From positions 186,001 to 250,000 of the forward strand of contig NZ_RCYZ01000008.1 in assembly GCF_006439025.1 (NCBI RefSeq): a DNA stretch of 64,000 bases, given 5' to 3'. Under the pieces are notes generated by a model. It ran no database searches. It saw nothing but the letters and a program-made list of their open reading frames with translations, and had not been told where the DNA came from. This stretch comes from Hymenobacter nivis. Lineage in GTDB: Bacteria > Bacteroidota > Bacteroidia > Cytophagales > Hymenobacteraceae. The translations under genes and the position numbers were made by a program. Positions 51,080 through 60,316 of the stretch are shown here, piece by piece; the stretch's first letter is position 1; every line of letters starts with the position of its first letter.

Positions 51080-53200
51080 ATGACCACTCCCGACGAAACC
51101 CTGTTGCTGCACCTCAACGAAACCATCGCTACCACCCGCGACAAGGAAACGTTGTTCAAAACGGTGACCACCAAGCTGCGGCTCATCTTCCCGTTCGACA
51201 TCATCGGCATCAGCGTGTTCGACGAGGCCGTGCAAAACAAGCGGCTGTTTTGGCGCGACTACTCCTACGCCCAAGAGCAGGATCCTGCCCTGCCCGTGCC
51301 ACCCGCTCACTTCACGCCCATCGCAGGCTCGCCTTTCGAAGATGCCCTAGCCAAGGCGCGGGTGCAACTCATCGAGCTGGCCAACCACCTGGACGAGTAC
51401 CCTGATTTTGAACCGTTTCAACGCATGTACCGACAGGGCATTCGCTACCTCACGCTGGTGCCGCTGCGGTTGGGGGGGCGCCTCACGGGGGCCCTCACGC
51501 TGGCCGCCCGCCGCAAGCCGGCCCTGACGGCAGCCGACGAAAGCCTGCTGGAAAAAATTGGTTCGCTGATTGCCGTGGCCGTGGCCAACACGCTGGCCTA
51601 TGAGGACGTGGCCCGCCGCGAGCGGGAGCGCAGCCTGCAGCTCAACATCAGCAACGCGCTGCTCAGCATCAAGCAGCGCGAGCCGCTGTTCCGGGCCGTG
51701 GCCGAGGAGCTGGGCCGGGTGGTGCCGTTCCGGTACTTCGGCATCCGGGTGCAGCGGGCGGGGCAGCCCGACGCCTCCGAGGCCTTCGCCGAGTTTCGGC
51801 GCGCCGGCCCCAACGCGCCGCTCGAAACCCTGACCCCCGACCGCCACCAAGACCTCGACGGGAACCACCCGGGGGCCCTGCGCGCCCAACTCGACCAGCT
51901 AATGCAGGGCGGCGGGCTGTACGCCGGCGACGAGTTTAGGGCCCTGGCCGTGCGCCACCCGTCCGTGCGCCAGATCTACGACGAGTACGGCATCCGGGCG
52001 CTGCTCGTCGTGCCGCTGTGGCAGCGGCCCGACGGCGCCGCCTTGCTCAACCTGGCCAGCACCGACCCCCACGCCTTTGGCCCCGACGACCTGGCCACGG
52101 TGCAGGGCCTAGCGCCCCAAATTGCCCTGGCGCTCGACAACCTCTTTGCCTTCGAGCAAATTGAGGCCCTCAAAGCCCAGGTGGAGCAGGAGCGCACCTA
52201 CCTGATTGACGAAATCAACACCACGGCCACCTTTGACGAGCTAATTGGGCCCAGCGAGGCGCTGCACGCGGTGCAGGTGCGCATTGCCCAGGTGGCTCCC
52301 ACCGACGCCACCGTGCTGGTGAGCGGCGAAACCGGCACCGGCAAGGAGCTGGTGGCCCGGGCCCTGCACAACGCCTCGCCGCGCCGCAGCCGGGCCCTCA
52401 TCAAGCTCAACTGCGCCGCCCTGCCGGCCCAGCTCATTGAAAGTGAGCTGTTTGGTCACGAGAAAGGCGCCTTCACCGGGGCGGCCGAGCGGCGCATTGG
52501 CAAGTTTGAGCTGGCCGACGGCGGCACCATTTTCCTGGACGAGATTGGCGAATTGCCGCTCGACTTGCAGGCCAAGCTGCTGCGCGTGCTGCAGGAAAAG
52601 GAGTTTGAGCGCCTGGGCGGCAGCCGCGTGCTGACGACCGACGCCCGCGTGGTGGCCGCCACCAACCGCGTGCTGGCCGACGAGGTGGCCGCCGGCCGCT
52701 TCCGCGCCGACCTGTACTACCGCCTCAATGTGTTTCCCATCACGCTGCCGCCGCTGCGCACCCGGCCCGAAGACGTGGGGCCCCTGCTCCGCCACTCGGT
52801 GCAGCGCCTGAGCCAGCGCCTGGCCAAGCCCCTGCGCCCCATCCGCCCCGCCGACCTGGCCGCCCTGCAAGCCTACGCCTGGCCCGGCAACGTGCGCGAG
52901 CTGGAGCACTTGGTCGAGCGCGCCCTCATCGTTAGCCAGGGGCCCTATCTGGAATTTGCGGGCCTGCCCGTCCCCGCGGCTGGGGCCCCCGCCAGCGCGC
53001 CTGCCACCGAAGCGCCGGCCGACGGCCCCCTGAAAACCTTGCGCGAGCAGGAGCGCGACCACATCATGGCCGCGTTGGGCCGCACCAGCGGGCGCGTAAG
53101 TGGGCCCCAAGGCGCGGCGATTATGCTCGACATCAACCCCAAAACCCTGGAGGCCCGCATGAAAAAGCTGGGCATCCGGCGCACCGTGGCGGCGGAGTAG
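51080..53200 (+). CDS. Sigma-54-dependent Fis-family regulator with GAF domains
   Basis: 706 aa. Two GAF-like sensor domains at about 1-175 and 185-365, then an AAA+ sigma-54 interaction domain. Walker A GETGTGKE is at 416-423 with Lys422; the sigma-54-contacting loop GAFTGA at 463-468 is intact; Walker B GGTIFLDEIGELP follows. The C-terminal Fis helix-turn-helix (LREQERDHIMAALGRTSGR...LEARMKKLGI) is the DNA-binding part. It presumably binds the two dyads at 51032-51079 and activates the divergent efflux operon on sensing a ligand. An FhlA/NorR-like layout. The stop TAG is shared with a GGGGCCC palindrome leading into the ClC gene. Confidence 0.95.
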   Translation: MTTPDETLLLHLNETIATTRDKETLFKTVTTKLRLIFPFDIIGISVFDEAVQNKRLFWRDYSYAQEQDPALPVPPAHFTPIAGSPFEDALAKARVQLIELANHLDEYPDFEPFQRMYRQGIRYLTLVPLRLGGRLTGALTLAARRKPALTAADESLLEKIGSLIAVAVANTLAYEDVARRERERSLQLNISNALLSIKQREPLFRAVAEELGRVVPFRYFGIRVQRAGQPDASEAFAEFRRAGPNAPLETLTPDRHQDLDGNHPGALRAQLDQLMQGGGLYAGDEFRALAVRHPSVRQIYDEYGIRALLVVPLWQRPDGAALLNLASTDPHAFGPDDLATVQGLAPQIALALDNLFAFEQIEALKAQVEQERTYLIDEINTTATFDELIGPSEALHAVQVRIAQVAPTDATVLVSGETGTGKELVARALHNASPRRSRALIKLNCAALPAQLIESELFGHEKGAFTGAAERRIGKFELADGGTIFLDEIGELPLDLQAKLLRVLQEKEFERLGGSRVLTTDARVVAATNRVLADEVAAGRFRADLYYRLNVFPITLPPLRTRPEDVGPLLRHSVQRLSQRLAKPLRPIRPADLAALQAYAWPGNVRELEHLVERALIVSQGPYLEFAGLPVPAAGAPASAPATEAPADGPLKTLREQERDHIMAALGRTSGRVSGPQGAAIMLDINPKTLEARMKKLGIRRTVAAE

Positions 53201-53205
53201 GGGCC

Positions 53206-54612
53206 CTAGGCCGGTGGCTCGTTGGGCGGGGCGGCGGCGGTACGGGCGGCGCGGTCCACGTCGCCGGTTTCGCGGATGAAGCCGGCCTTGAGGTGTTCGT
53301 AGAGCGAGTGCGGATCGACGAGGGCGGCCACGCCCTGGGCCAGCAAGCCGCTGAGCAGCAGCTGGAAAATGGCCGAGTGCCGGTCCGTCATTTCGAGCAC
53401 CAGAATGGCGGCCGTGAACGGCGAGCGCACCACCCCGGTGAGGAAGCTCACCATGCTCACCAAAATCAGCAGGTTGCGGTCGGCCACGGCCACGTCGAAA
53501 ATTTGGCAGATGCCGTCGCCCAAGATGGCCCCCGCGCTGAGCGAGGTGGCAAACACGCCGCCCGCCCCGCCGCTGCTGTAGCTGAGGGCCATGCCCGCGA
53601 AGCGCACCGGAAACAGGTACCACGGCGTCACGCCGTCGTTTTGGAACAGCAGCCGGTTAATGATGGGCTTGCCCGTGCCCACGCCCTCGCGGCCCACCAG
53701 GTAGGCCAGGCCCCCCAGCAGCAGGCCGCAGCCCAGCACCCAGGCCGCCTGCATGGCCAGCGTGGTGAAGCGCTGCCGGTAGCGCCCCAAAAACAGCAGC
53801 GCCTTGGCAAACGCCGCCCCCGCCAGCCCGCAGACCAGCGCCACCACCACTACCAGCACCTGCACGCGCACCGTGGCCGGCACCACCCGCGGGAAGCCCA
53901 GGTACAAATAGGGCCCCAGAAACGTTTGGGCCGTGAGGCCGGCAATGATAACGGCCGTGAACACCGCCATCCGGAACCGGGCCATGTGCATCTGCGTCAG
54001 CTCCTCCACCACAAACACGATGCCCCCCAGCGGCGTGTTAAAAGCCGCGGCCAGGCCCGCCGCGCCGCCCGTCACCAAGGCAATCTGGCGCGAGAGCTGC
54101 GGCCAGCCCGCGGGCTGCAACTTGTTGATGGCCCGGAAGATGGCCGCCGATACCTGAATCGTGGGGCCCTCACGGCCAATTACGCCGCCGCCCAGCAGCA
54201 GCACCACGCTGCTGAGCACTTTCACAATGGCCACGCGCAAACTCAGCAGGTAGGCCGTGCGGTGGTGCTGGCTGGCGTTGGAGAGCTCGATGCCGGCCAT
54301 GACCTGCGGAATGCCGCTGCCCCGCGCCGCCGGGGCCCCCTGCCGCACCAGCAGCCACGATACGCCAAAGGCCAACGGCGTGAGCACAAACGCCAGCCAC
54401 GGCGCCCGCTCCAACCAGGCAAAGCTCATCTGCTCGGCCCAGCCAAATACTTTTTCGTAGCCCACAGCCACCACGCCGGTCAGGATGGAAGCCACCCAAA
54501 AAGGGAAGCTTTGGAGGATGAGCCGCCGCACCCGGTCGGTGTAGAACGGGCGGATGATGTGCTGGTCGAGCCAGGCCAGCGCACGGGTGTAGCGGGAAGT
54601 GGAATCGGGCAT
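53206..54612 (-). CDS. ClC family chloride channel / H+/Cl- antiporter
   Basis: 468 aa from ATG 54612 (MPDSTSRYTR). About ten or more membrane helices. Selectivity motif GSGIPQV at 98-104; gating glutamate Glu148 in GREGP (146-150). The third motif is SGGAGGVFATSLSAGA in place of GxFxP. There is no CBS domain. It moves chloride, or exchanges it for protons, across the inner membrane. Convergent with the sigma-54 regulator; only five bases (GGGGC... core) separate the two stop codons. The frame extends to 54693 without conserved residues. Confidence 0.94.
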   Translation of the reverse strand: MPDSTSRYTRALAWLDQHIIRPFYTDRVRRLILQSFPFWVASILTGVVAVGYEKVFGWAEQMSFAWLERAPWLAFVLTPLAFGVSWLLVRQGAPAARGSGIPQVMAGIELSNASQHHRTAYLLSLRVAIVKVLSSVVLLLGGGVIGREGPTIQVSAAIFRAINKLQPAGWPQLSRQIALVTGGAAGLAAAFNTPLGGIVFVVEELTQMHMARFRMAVFTAVIIAGLTAQTFLGPYLYLGFPRVVPATVRVQVLVVVVALVCGLAGAAFAKALLFLGRYRQRFTTLAMQAAWVLGCGLLLGGLAYLVGREGVGTGKPIINRLLFQNDGVTPWYLFPVRFAGMALSYSSGGAGGVFATSLSAGAILGDGICQIFDVAVADRNLLILVSMVSFLTGVVRSPFTAAILVLEMTDRHSAIFQLLLSGLLAQGVAALVDPHSLYEHLKAGFIRETGDVDRAARTAAAPPNEPPA

Positions 54613-54736
54613 ACGAAGAAAAGTAGAGGGGCGCGGGCAAAGGTCGGGGCCCCGCGCTGGGCCAGCGCAGGATAAGTAACCCGCGGCTGGCATTTAGAGT
54701 TGAATGGGTAGCATTATTCTTGATTTTCGTCCCGTT

Positions 54737-55930
54737 ATGTCCCTACTTCGCCCCGCTTTCGCCGCCGCGCTGCTCACTTCATTCGCCGCCGCGGCTCAAA
54801 ACGTGCCGCCCGCCGCCACGCCTTTCCACATGACGGGCAACATTTACCTGCCCAACAAGCTGCCTGCCACCGACGCCCGCGTGGGGGCCCTGAAAGCGCC
54901 CGCCGGCTTCACCGTCACCAAGTACGCCGAGGGCCTCGACATGCCCCGGATGCTGGCCCAGGCCCCCAACGGCGACCTCTACGTGACCAACCGCGTGAAG
55001 GGCACCGTGACGCTGGTGCGCGACGCCAACCACGACGGCAAGGCCGAGGTGATGCGCCAAGTGGCCCAGAAGCCGCACCTGCACGGCCTGGCCCTGAAGG
55101 ACAACAAGATGTACTTCACCGCCATCCGCGAAATTTACGTGGCCGACGTGCGGCCCGACGGCAGCCTAAGCGAGCTGAAGGAGCTGTACCACGACCTGCC
55201 CGACGCCGGCCAGCACGCCAACCGCGTGCTGCACTTCGGGCCCGACGGCAACCTCTACCTCTCAGTAGGCAGCACTTGCAACGCTTGCGACGAGGACAAC
55301 CCCGAAAACGCCACCATCATGCGCATCAACACCAACGGCTCGGGCCGCGAGGTGGTGGCCCACGGCCTACGCAACACCATCGGCTTCGACTGGCACCCCG
55401 TCACGAAGGAGCTGTTCGGCATGGACCACGGCATCGACTGGCTCGGCGACGAGGACCAGCAGGAGGAGCTGAACCAGATAAAGCCCGGCGCCAACTACGG
55501 CTGGCCGTCCATTATCGCCGACGGCAAGCACTACCCCGCCAACAAGCCCAAGAGCGGCGAGAGCTTCGAGGCATTTGACGCCAAAACTGTGCGCCCCCTG
55601 CTGCTCTACAAGGCGCACTCAGCGCCGCTGGGCCTGGTGTTCAACCGGGGCCCCCAGTTCCCGAAGGAGTACAAGAACGACGCCTTCGTGACCATGCACG
55701 GCTCCTGGAACCGCGCCCAGCCCTCGGGCTACAAGATTGTACGCGTGCACTTTAATGCCCAGGGCCAGCCCGAGAAGTTCGAGGATTTTGTGACCGGTTT
55801 CCTGGTTGAAGGCGATAAGTCGGAGTTCGGCCGGCCCTGCGGGCTGGTGCAGGCCAACGACGGCTCGCTGCTGGTGAGCGACGACGACAACGGCGTGATT
55901 TACCGCGTGGCCTACGCCGGCAAGAAGTAG
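54737..55930 (+). CDS. Secreted PQQ-type sugar (sorbosone) dehydrogenase
   Basis: 397 aa from ATG 54737 (MSLLRPAFAAALLTSFAAAAQ). Signal peptide and a six-bladed glucose/sorbosone dehydrogenase propeller: GFTVTKYAEGLDMPRMLAQAPNGDLYVTNR, HLHGLALKDNKMYFT, YLSVGSTCNACDEDNPENATI, GLRNTIGFDWHP, WLGDEDQQEELNQIKPGANYGWP, and HGSWNRAQPSGYKIVRV. It oxidises a sugar or alcohol in the periplasm using PQQ; no PQQ biosynthesis genes are in the window. The TAG stop is fused to GGCCCC. Confidence 0.92.
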   Translation: MSLLRPAFAAALLTSFAAAAQNVPPAATPFHMTGNIYLPNKLPATDARVGALKAPAGFTVTKYAEGLDMPRMLAQAPNGDLYVTNRVKGTVTLVRDANHDGKAEVMRQVAQKPHLHGLALKDNKMYFTAIREIYVADVRPDGSLSELKELYHDLPDAGQHANRVLHFGPDGNLYLSVGSTCNACDEDNPENATIMRINTNGSGREVVAHGLRNTIGFDWHPVTKELFGMDHGIDWLGDEDQQEELNQIKPGANYGWPSIIADGKHYPANKPKSGESFEAFDAKTVRPLLLYKAHSAPLGLVFNRGPQFPKEYKNDAFVTMHGSWNRAQPSGYKIVRVHFNAQGQPEKFEDFVTGFLVEGDKSEFGRPCGLVQANDGSLLVSDDDNGVIYRVAYAGKK

Positions 55931-55989
55931 GGCCCCGGGCAACTTTTCCGGCCCTTTTCGCCTTATCCTTGCTGAAATAATTAGCAAGA

Positions 55990-57387
55990 ATGGCCAAAGC
56001 AAGAACCGTATTTTTCTGCCAGAGCTGCGGCGCGCAGTCGGCCAAATGGATTGGCCGCTGCCCCGCCTGCGGCGAGTGGAATACCTACGTCGAAGAAGTC
56101 GTCCAGAAAGAAACCGTGGCCACCACCACGGGCCAGTGGAAGCCCGCCAGCACCGTGCCCGGCGGCAGCCTCACCAAAACTGCCAAGTCGGTGCCCCTCG
56201 GCGACATCATTGCCGAAGACGAGCCCCGCATCCTCACCCCTGACGGCGAGCTGAACCGCGTGCTCGGCGGGGGCCTGGTACCGGGCTCCATCGTGCTCAT
56301 CGGCGGCGAGCCGGGTATCGGCAAGAGCACGCTTATGCTCCAGATTGCGCTGGGCCTACGGCAGTTGCGGGTGCTGTACGTGAGCGGCGAGGAAAGCGAA
56401 GCGCAGATAAAAATGCGCGCCGAGCGCCTGGCCGACGGCCAGCACCCGGGCTGCTATATCCTCACCGAAACCAACACCCAGAACATCTTCCGGCAGATCG
56501 ATCAGGTGAAGCCCAACTTGGTCGTCATCGACTCCATCCAAACCATGCACTCCACGCTGGTGGAGAGCGGCGCGGGCAGCGTGAGCCAAGTGCGCGAGTG
56601 CACCGCCGAACTGCTGAAGTACGCCAAGGAAACCAGCGTGCCCGTGCTGCTCATCGGCCACATTACCAAGGACGGTAGCATTGCGGGGCCCAAAATCTTG
56701 GAGCACATGGTGGACACCGTGCTCCAGTTTGAGGGCGACCGGCACCTGAGCTACCGCATCCTGCGCACCACTAAAAACCGCTTCGGAAGTACTTCGGAAC
56801 TAGGTATTTACGAGATGCAGGGCGACGGCCTGCGCCAGGTCAGCAACCCGTCAGAAATCCTGCTTTCGCAGCGCGGCGAAAGCCTGAGCGGCATGGCCAT
56901 TGGGGCCACGCTGGAAGGCAACCGCCCACTGTTGGTGGAGGTGCAAGCCTTGGTGACGCCCGCCACCTACGGCACGCCGCAGCGCAGCAGCACCGGCTTC
57001 GACGCCAAGCGCCTGCAAATGCTGCTGGCCGTGCTCGAAAAGCGTAGCGGCCTGCGCCTGGGCCAGCACGACGTGTTCTTGAACATCGCCGGCGGCCTGC
57101 GCCTCGACGACCCGGCCCTCGACGTGGCCGTGTGCGCGGCCGTGGTGTCGTCGCTGCACGACGTGCCTATTGCCGGCGACATTTGCCTGGCCGCCGAGGT
57201 GGGCCTGAGCGGCGAAATCCGCGCCGTGAGCCGCCTTGACCAGCGCCTGGCCGAGGCCGAAAAGCTGGGCTTCCGCGAGATGTACGTCTCGCAGTTCAAC
57301 GGCAAGAACCTGGGGGCCCAGCGCCCGGGCCTGCGGGTGCGCCCGGTGGGCCGGCTCGACGAAGTATTGGACGGTTTGTTCGGTTAG
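55990..57387 (+). CDS. radA: DNA repair protein RadA (Sms)
   Basis: 465 aa. C4 zinc finger at residues 10-29 (FCQSCG...CPACG). RecA-like core with Walker A GGEPGIGKST, Walker B VVIDSIQTMHS, and the RadA-specific KNRFGS. The C-terminal Lon-protease-like domain (VFLNIAGGLRLDDPALDVAV) lacks protease function in the family. It drives branch migration in recombinational repair. Stands alone; a near -7 box lies upstream (TATCCTTG). Confidence 0.98.
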   Translation: MAKARTVFFCQSCGAQSAKWIGRCPACGEWNTYVEEVVQKETVATTTGQWKPASTVPGGSLTKTAKSVPLGDIIAEDEPRILTPDGELNRVLGGGLVPGSIVLIGGEPGIGKSTLMLQIALGLRQLRVLYVSGEESEAQIKMRAERLADGQHPGCYILTETNTQNIFRQIDQVKPNLVVIDSIQTMHSTLVESGAGSVSQVRECTAELLKYAKETSVPVLLIGHITKDGSIAGPKILEHMVDTVLQFEGDRHLSYRILRTTKNRFGSTSELGIYEMQGDGLRQVSNPSEILLSQRGESLSGMAIGATLEGNRPLLVEVQALVTPATYGTPQRSSTGFDAKRLQMLLAVLEKRSGLRLGQHDVFLNIAGGLRLDDPALDVAVCAAVVSSLHDVPIAGDICLAAEVGLSGEIRAVSRLDQRLAEAEKLGFREMYVSQFNGKNLGAQRPGLRVRPVGRLDEVLDGLFG

Positions 57388-57609
57388 CCGGGGCCCCGGG
57401 CGGCCAGGGCATTCCGATTGGATTATAACGAAAAGGTGACCGGGCAAGTATAGAACCAAGAAAAATCGAGCGAGTACGGCAAATTGTATTTTATATGACA
57501 GGGCCCCGTATCTTCGATTTGTGAATTGGGTTTTCCCGGGAAATGCATACTTGGCCGTATGGGTTTGTTTCCAGCGAAAGCCCCATTAGAATTGCTCGTT
57601 ATCTTGGCT
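57388..57609. other. AT-richer upstream region of the thioredoxin-like gene
   Basis: 222 bp with no supported gene. Contains AT-rich DNA around 57475-57500 and a near-consensus -7 element TATCTTCG just before 57520. Confidence 0.5.
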
Positions 57610-59175
57610 ATGTTCAATATTTTTACTTCCACGTTCTACCGGTTGCTGGCGCTGCCGCTGCTGCTGAGCCCACTGCTGGGGCAGGCCCAGCAAGCCGCCC
57701 CGGACGCCACTGCTTCGGGCCCCGGCACCGCCGTGCTGACGGGCCGCGTGAGCAGCCCCGACGACGACTCGGTGGCCGTGTCGCTGCGCGATAATCCGCT
57801 TGATCCTAAGCCCCGCATCGTGCGGGCGGCCCTCAGCGGCAAGGGCGAGTTCCGGCTCTCCATCCCGGTGGCTGGCGCCACCAAGGCCGACCTGGTGTAC
57901 GGCGACGACGTGGCCGCCCTGTTTCTCGACGCGGGCACCGACCTGGACGTGCGCTTCAAGGGCGACGACATGGCCGGCTCGCTCAAGTTTAAGGCCAACA
58001 TGCCCGCCGGCGCGGCCAAGGTGCGCGGCGGCGGCGGCACCGACGAGCAGCGCCACCGCCTGCAAGCCGCCAACGCCAACGCCTACCTGGCCGAAGTAGA
58101 CCAGCAATTTGTGGAAAACGACGGCTTCCAGGTCCTGCCCGACAACGTGCAGCTCTACGAGGCCCCGTTCCTGTCGTTTCTGGAGTACCGCCGCAAGCAC
58201 GAAAACGAGTTCCTCGAAGAGCGCGCCGATAAGCAGGCCTTCACCGCCGAATTTTATAAATATGCCAAGGCGGAAATTAATTACGCCTACGCCAACGACC
58301 GCCTCACCTTCCAGGATCTGCGCGAGCAAGTGGTAAGCACCGAGGGCCGCCTGAAGATGACGCCGACCTACTACGACTTTCTGAAAGACCCGGCCCTCAT
58401 CAACAACGCCGACGCGGCCCAGAGTGAGCTCTACCACGAGTTTTTGGTGAACTACCTGCACTACGCAACCGCCGCCGCTGGCCACCAGCGCACCGATCCC
58501 GACTTCTACACTTCCGCGTTTGCGCTGGCCGGCAAGGAGCTCACGGGGCCCATCCGGGCCATCATCCAGGGGCGGGTGCTGGAGGAGTCGTTCCGCTTTG
58601 GCCACGTGAAGCGCTCGGCAACCATGCTGGCCGAGTACCACGCCGCCGACCCCCAGAGCCCGTTCTACCCGTTTCTGCTCGCCGATTTCAATCGGCACAA
58701 GGACTTCGCTATTGGGGCCCCCGCCCCCGATTTTCGGCTGCCTACCGTGGCCGGCGACTCGGTGAGCCTGCACAAATACGCGGGCAAGCTGGTGTACCTC
58801 AACTTCTGGAAATCGACCAATGGCCTGTGCCTGCGCGACTTGGTGTACGCCCAGGACTTGATTCACCGCTTCGAGAACAAGAACATCGTGTTTATCAACA
58901 TTGCGCTCGATGAGAACGAAATGGCTTGGCGGCAGTTGGTGAAGTCCAAAAACCTGCCCGGCGTACAGGCACGCATCCCCGGCGGCGGCTTTCGCTCGCC
59001 CATTGCCAAAGCCTACGCCGTGCAGGAAGTGCCGGCCTACTTCCTCATTGGCGAAGACGGTACCTTCCTCAACACCAAGCCCAAGCGCCTGAGCAGCCGC
59101 GCTGCCATCGACGAAATCAACCAGGCGTTTGGCAAGGCCAGCACCTACACCAGCGCCCTCGAGCCGGCCAAATAG
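57610..59175 (+). CDS. Secreted TlpA/thioredoxin-fold protein lacking the CxxC motif
   Basis: 521 aa from ATG 57610 (MFNIFTSTFYRLLALPLLLS). Signal peptide, then an N-terminal DUF4369-like beta domain (VLTGRVSSPDDDSVAVSLRDN), a helical middle domain, and a C-terminal thioredoxin fold from about residue 370 (APAPDFRLPTVAGDSVSLHKYAGKLVYLNFWKST). Where relatives have WCxxC this one reads WKSTNGLC, so only one Cys remains and disulfide reductase activity is unlikely. The cis-Pro strand (VQEVPAYFLIGEDG) is kept. The stop is fused to GGCCCC. Confidence 0.87.
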   Translation: MFNIFTSTFYRLLALPLLLSPLLGQAQQAAPDATASGPGTAVLTGRVSSPDDDSVAVSLRDNPLDPKPRIVRAALSGKGEFRLSIPVAGATKADLVYGDDVAALFLDAGTDLDVRFKGDDMAGSLKFKANMPAGAAKVRGGGGTDEQRHRLQAANANAYLAEVDQQFVENDGFQVLPDNVQLYEAPFLSFLEYRRKHENEFLEERADKQAFTAEFYKYAKAEINYAYANDRLTFQDLREQVVSTEGRLKMTPTYYDFLKDPALINNADAAQSELYHEFLVNYLHYATAAAGHQRTDPDFYTSAFALAGKELTGPIRAIIQGRVLEESFRFGHVKRSATMLAEYHAADPQSPFYPFLLADFNRHKDFAIGAPAPDFRLPTVAGDSVSLHKYAGKLVYLNFWKSTNGLCLRDLVYAQDLIHRFENKNIVFINIALDENEMAWRQLVKSKNLPGVQARIPGGGFRSPIAKAYAVQEVPAYFLIGEDGTFLNTKPKRLSSRAAIDEINQAFGKASTYTSALEPAK

Positions 59176-59202
59176 GGCCCCGGGCCCTGCCGCCGCACTG
59201 CC

Positions 59203-59210
59203 TAACTTTG
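59203..59210 (+). promoter_or_regulatory. TAACTTTG, -7-like element just before a terminator
   Basis: Exact TAnnTTTG match. A transcript from here would meet the hairpin at 59216 almost at once, so it is either fortuitous or serves attenuation of the radical SAM gene. Confidence 0.3.
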
Positions 59211-59215
59211 CTTAG

Positions 59216-59249
59216 ACGACGGAAGCCCCGCGCTTCCGTCGTTTTTTTT
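59216..59249 (+). terminator. Rho-independent terminator after the thioredoxin-fold gene
   Basis: 10-bp perfect stem (59216-59225 / 59233-59242), seven-base loop, followed by eight T. Confidence 0.88.
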
Positions 59250-59292
59250 ATCAGTAGGGCCCCGGGGGCCCTGTCGTTCACTTGTCCGGCCC

Positions 59293-60315
59293 ATGCACCC
59301 ACTCCTCGCCGACAGCCTCAACGTGCTGTCCAAAACCACTCCGCTGCGCCTCTGGAACGCGGCCCAGGTGGTGGGGTCTTACTTGCTGAGCAAGGCCACC
59401 GGCCGGGCCCGCCACCGCGGCCTGCCCCTGGCCCTCAGCTTCGAGCCCACCACCAGCTGCAACCTGCGCTGCCCCGAGTGCCCCAGTGGCCTGCGCTCCT
59501 TCACGCGGCCCACGGGCATGCTGGCCGATGACCTCTTCAAGAAGACCATTGACGAGGTGGCCAGCCGCCTATGGTACCTCATCTTCTATTTCCAGGGCGA
59601 GCCCTACCTGCACCCGCACTTCCTTGAGCTGGTGCAGTACGCGGCCCGCAAGGGCATCTACACCGCCACCAGCACCAACGCCCACTACCTCACCGACCAA
59701 AACGCCCGCCGCACCGTGGAAAGCGGCCTCGACCGGCTCATCATCTCGCTCGACGGCACCACCCAGGAGGTGTACCAGCAGTACCGCGTGGGCGGCAAAC
59801 TGGAGAAGGTGCTCGAAGGCACTCGCAACATCGTGCGCTGGCGCAAAGAGTTGAAATCCAGCACGCCGCGCGTCATTTTCCAGTTCCTGGTGGTGGGCCC
59901 CAACGAGCACCAGATTGCCGACGCCCGGGCCCTGGCCGACGCCATGGGCGTGGACGATGTGTGGTTCAAAACCGCGCAGATTTACGACTACCAGCACGGC
60001 TCGCCCCTCATCCCCACCATCGACTATTACTCCCGCTACCAGAACAACCACAACGGTACCTGGAGCCTGAAAAACCGCCTCCTCAACCATTGCTGGAAGA
60101 TGTGGCACTCCTGCGTCATCACCTGGGACGGCCTTGTGGTGCCCTGCTGCTTCGACAAAGACGCCGAGTACCGCCTCGGCGACCTCAAAAACCAGTCCTT
60201 CACCAGCCTCTGGCAGGGCAAAAAGTACCAGGGCTTCCGCCAAGCCCTGCTCAAAGGCCGCGACCAAGTAGAAATGTGCCGCAATTGCACCGAGGGCACC
60301 AAGGTGTGGGGCTAA
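59293..60315 (+). CDS. Radical SAM protein with SPASM-type C-terminus
   Basis: 340 aa. The 4Fe-4S radical SAM motif CxxxCxxC is at Cys56, Cys60, Cys63 (TTSCNLRCPECPSG). Barrel elements YLIFYFQGEPYLHP and LIISLDGTTQEVYQQYR follow. The C-terminal SPASM-like cluster includes LVVPCCFDKDAEYRLGDL and MCRNCTEGT, suggesting an auxiliary iron-sulfur cluster. It may modify a peptide or small molecule; no candidate precursor peptide is evident nearby. It ends in a palindromic element. Confidence 0.92.
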   Translation: MHPLLADSLNVLSKTTPLRLWNAAQVVGSYLLSKATGRARHRGLPLALSFEPTTSCNLRCPECPSGLRSFTRPTGMLADDLFKKTIDEVASRLWYLIFYFQGEPYLHPHFLELVQYAARKGIYTATSTNAHYLTDQNARRTVESGLDRLIISLDGTTQEVYQQYRVGGKLEKVLEGTRNIVRWRKELKSSTPRVIFQFLVVGPNEHQIADARALADAMGVDDVWFKTAQIYDYQHGSPLIPTIDYYSRYQNNHNGTWSLKNRLLNHCWKMWHSCVITWDGLVVPCCFDKDAEYRLGDLKNQSFTSLWQGKKYQGFRQALLKGRDQVEMCRNCTEGTKVWG

Positions 60316-60316
60316 A

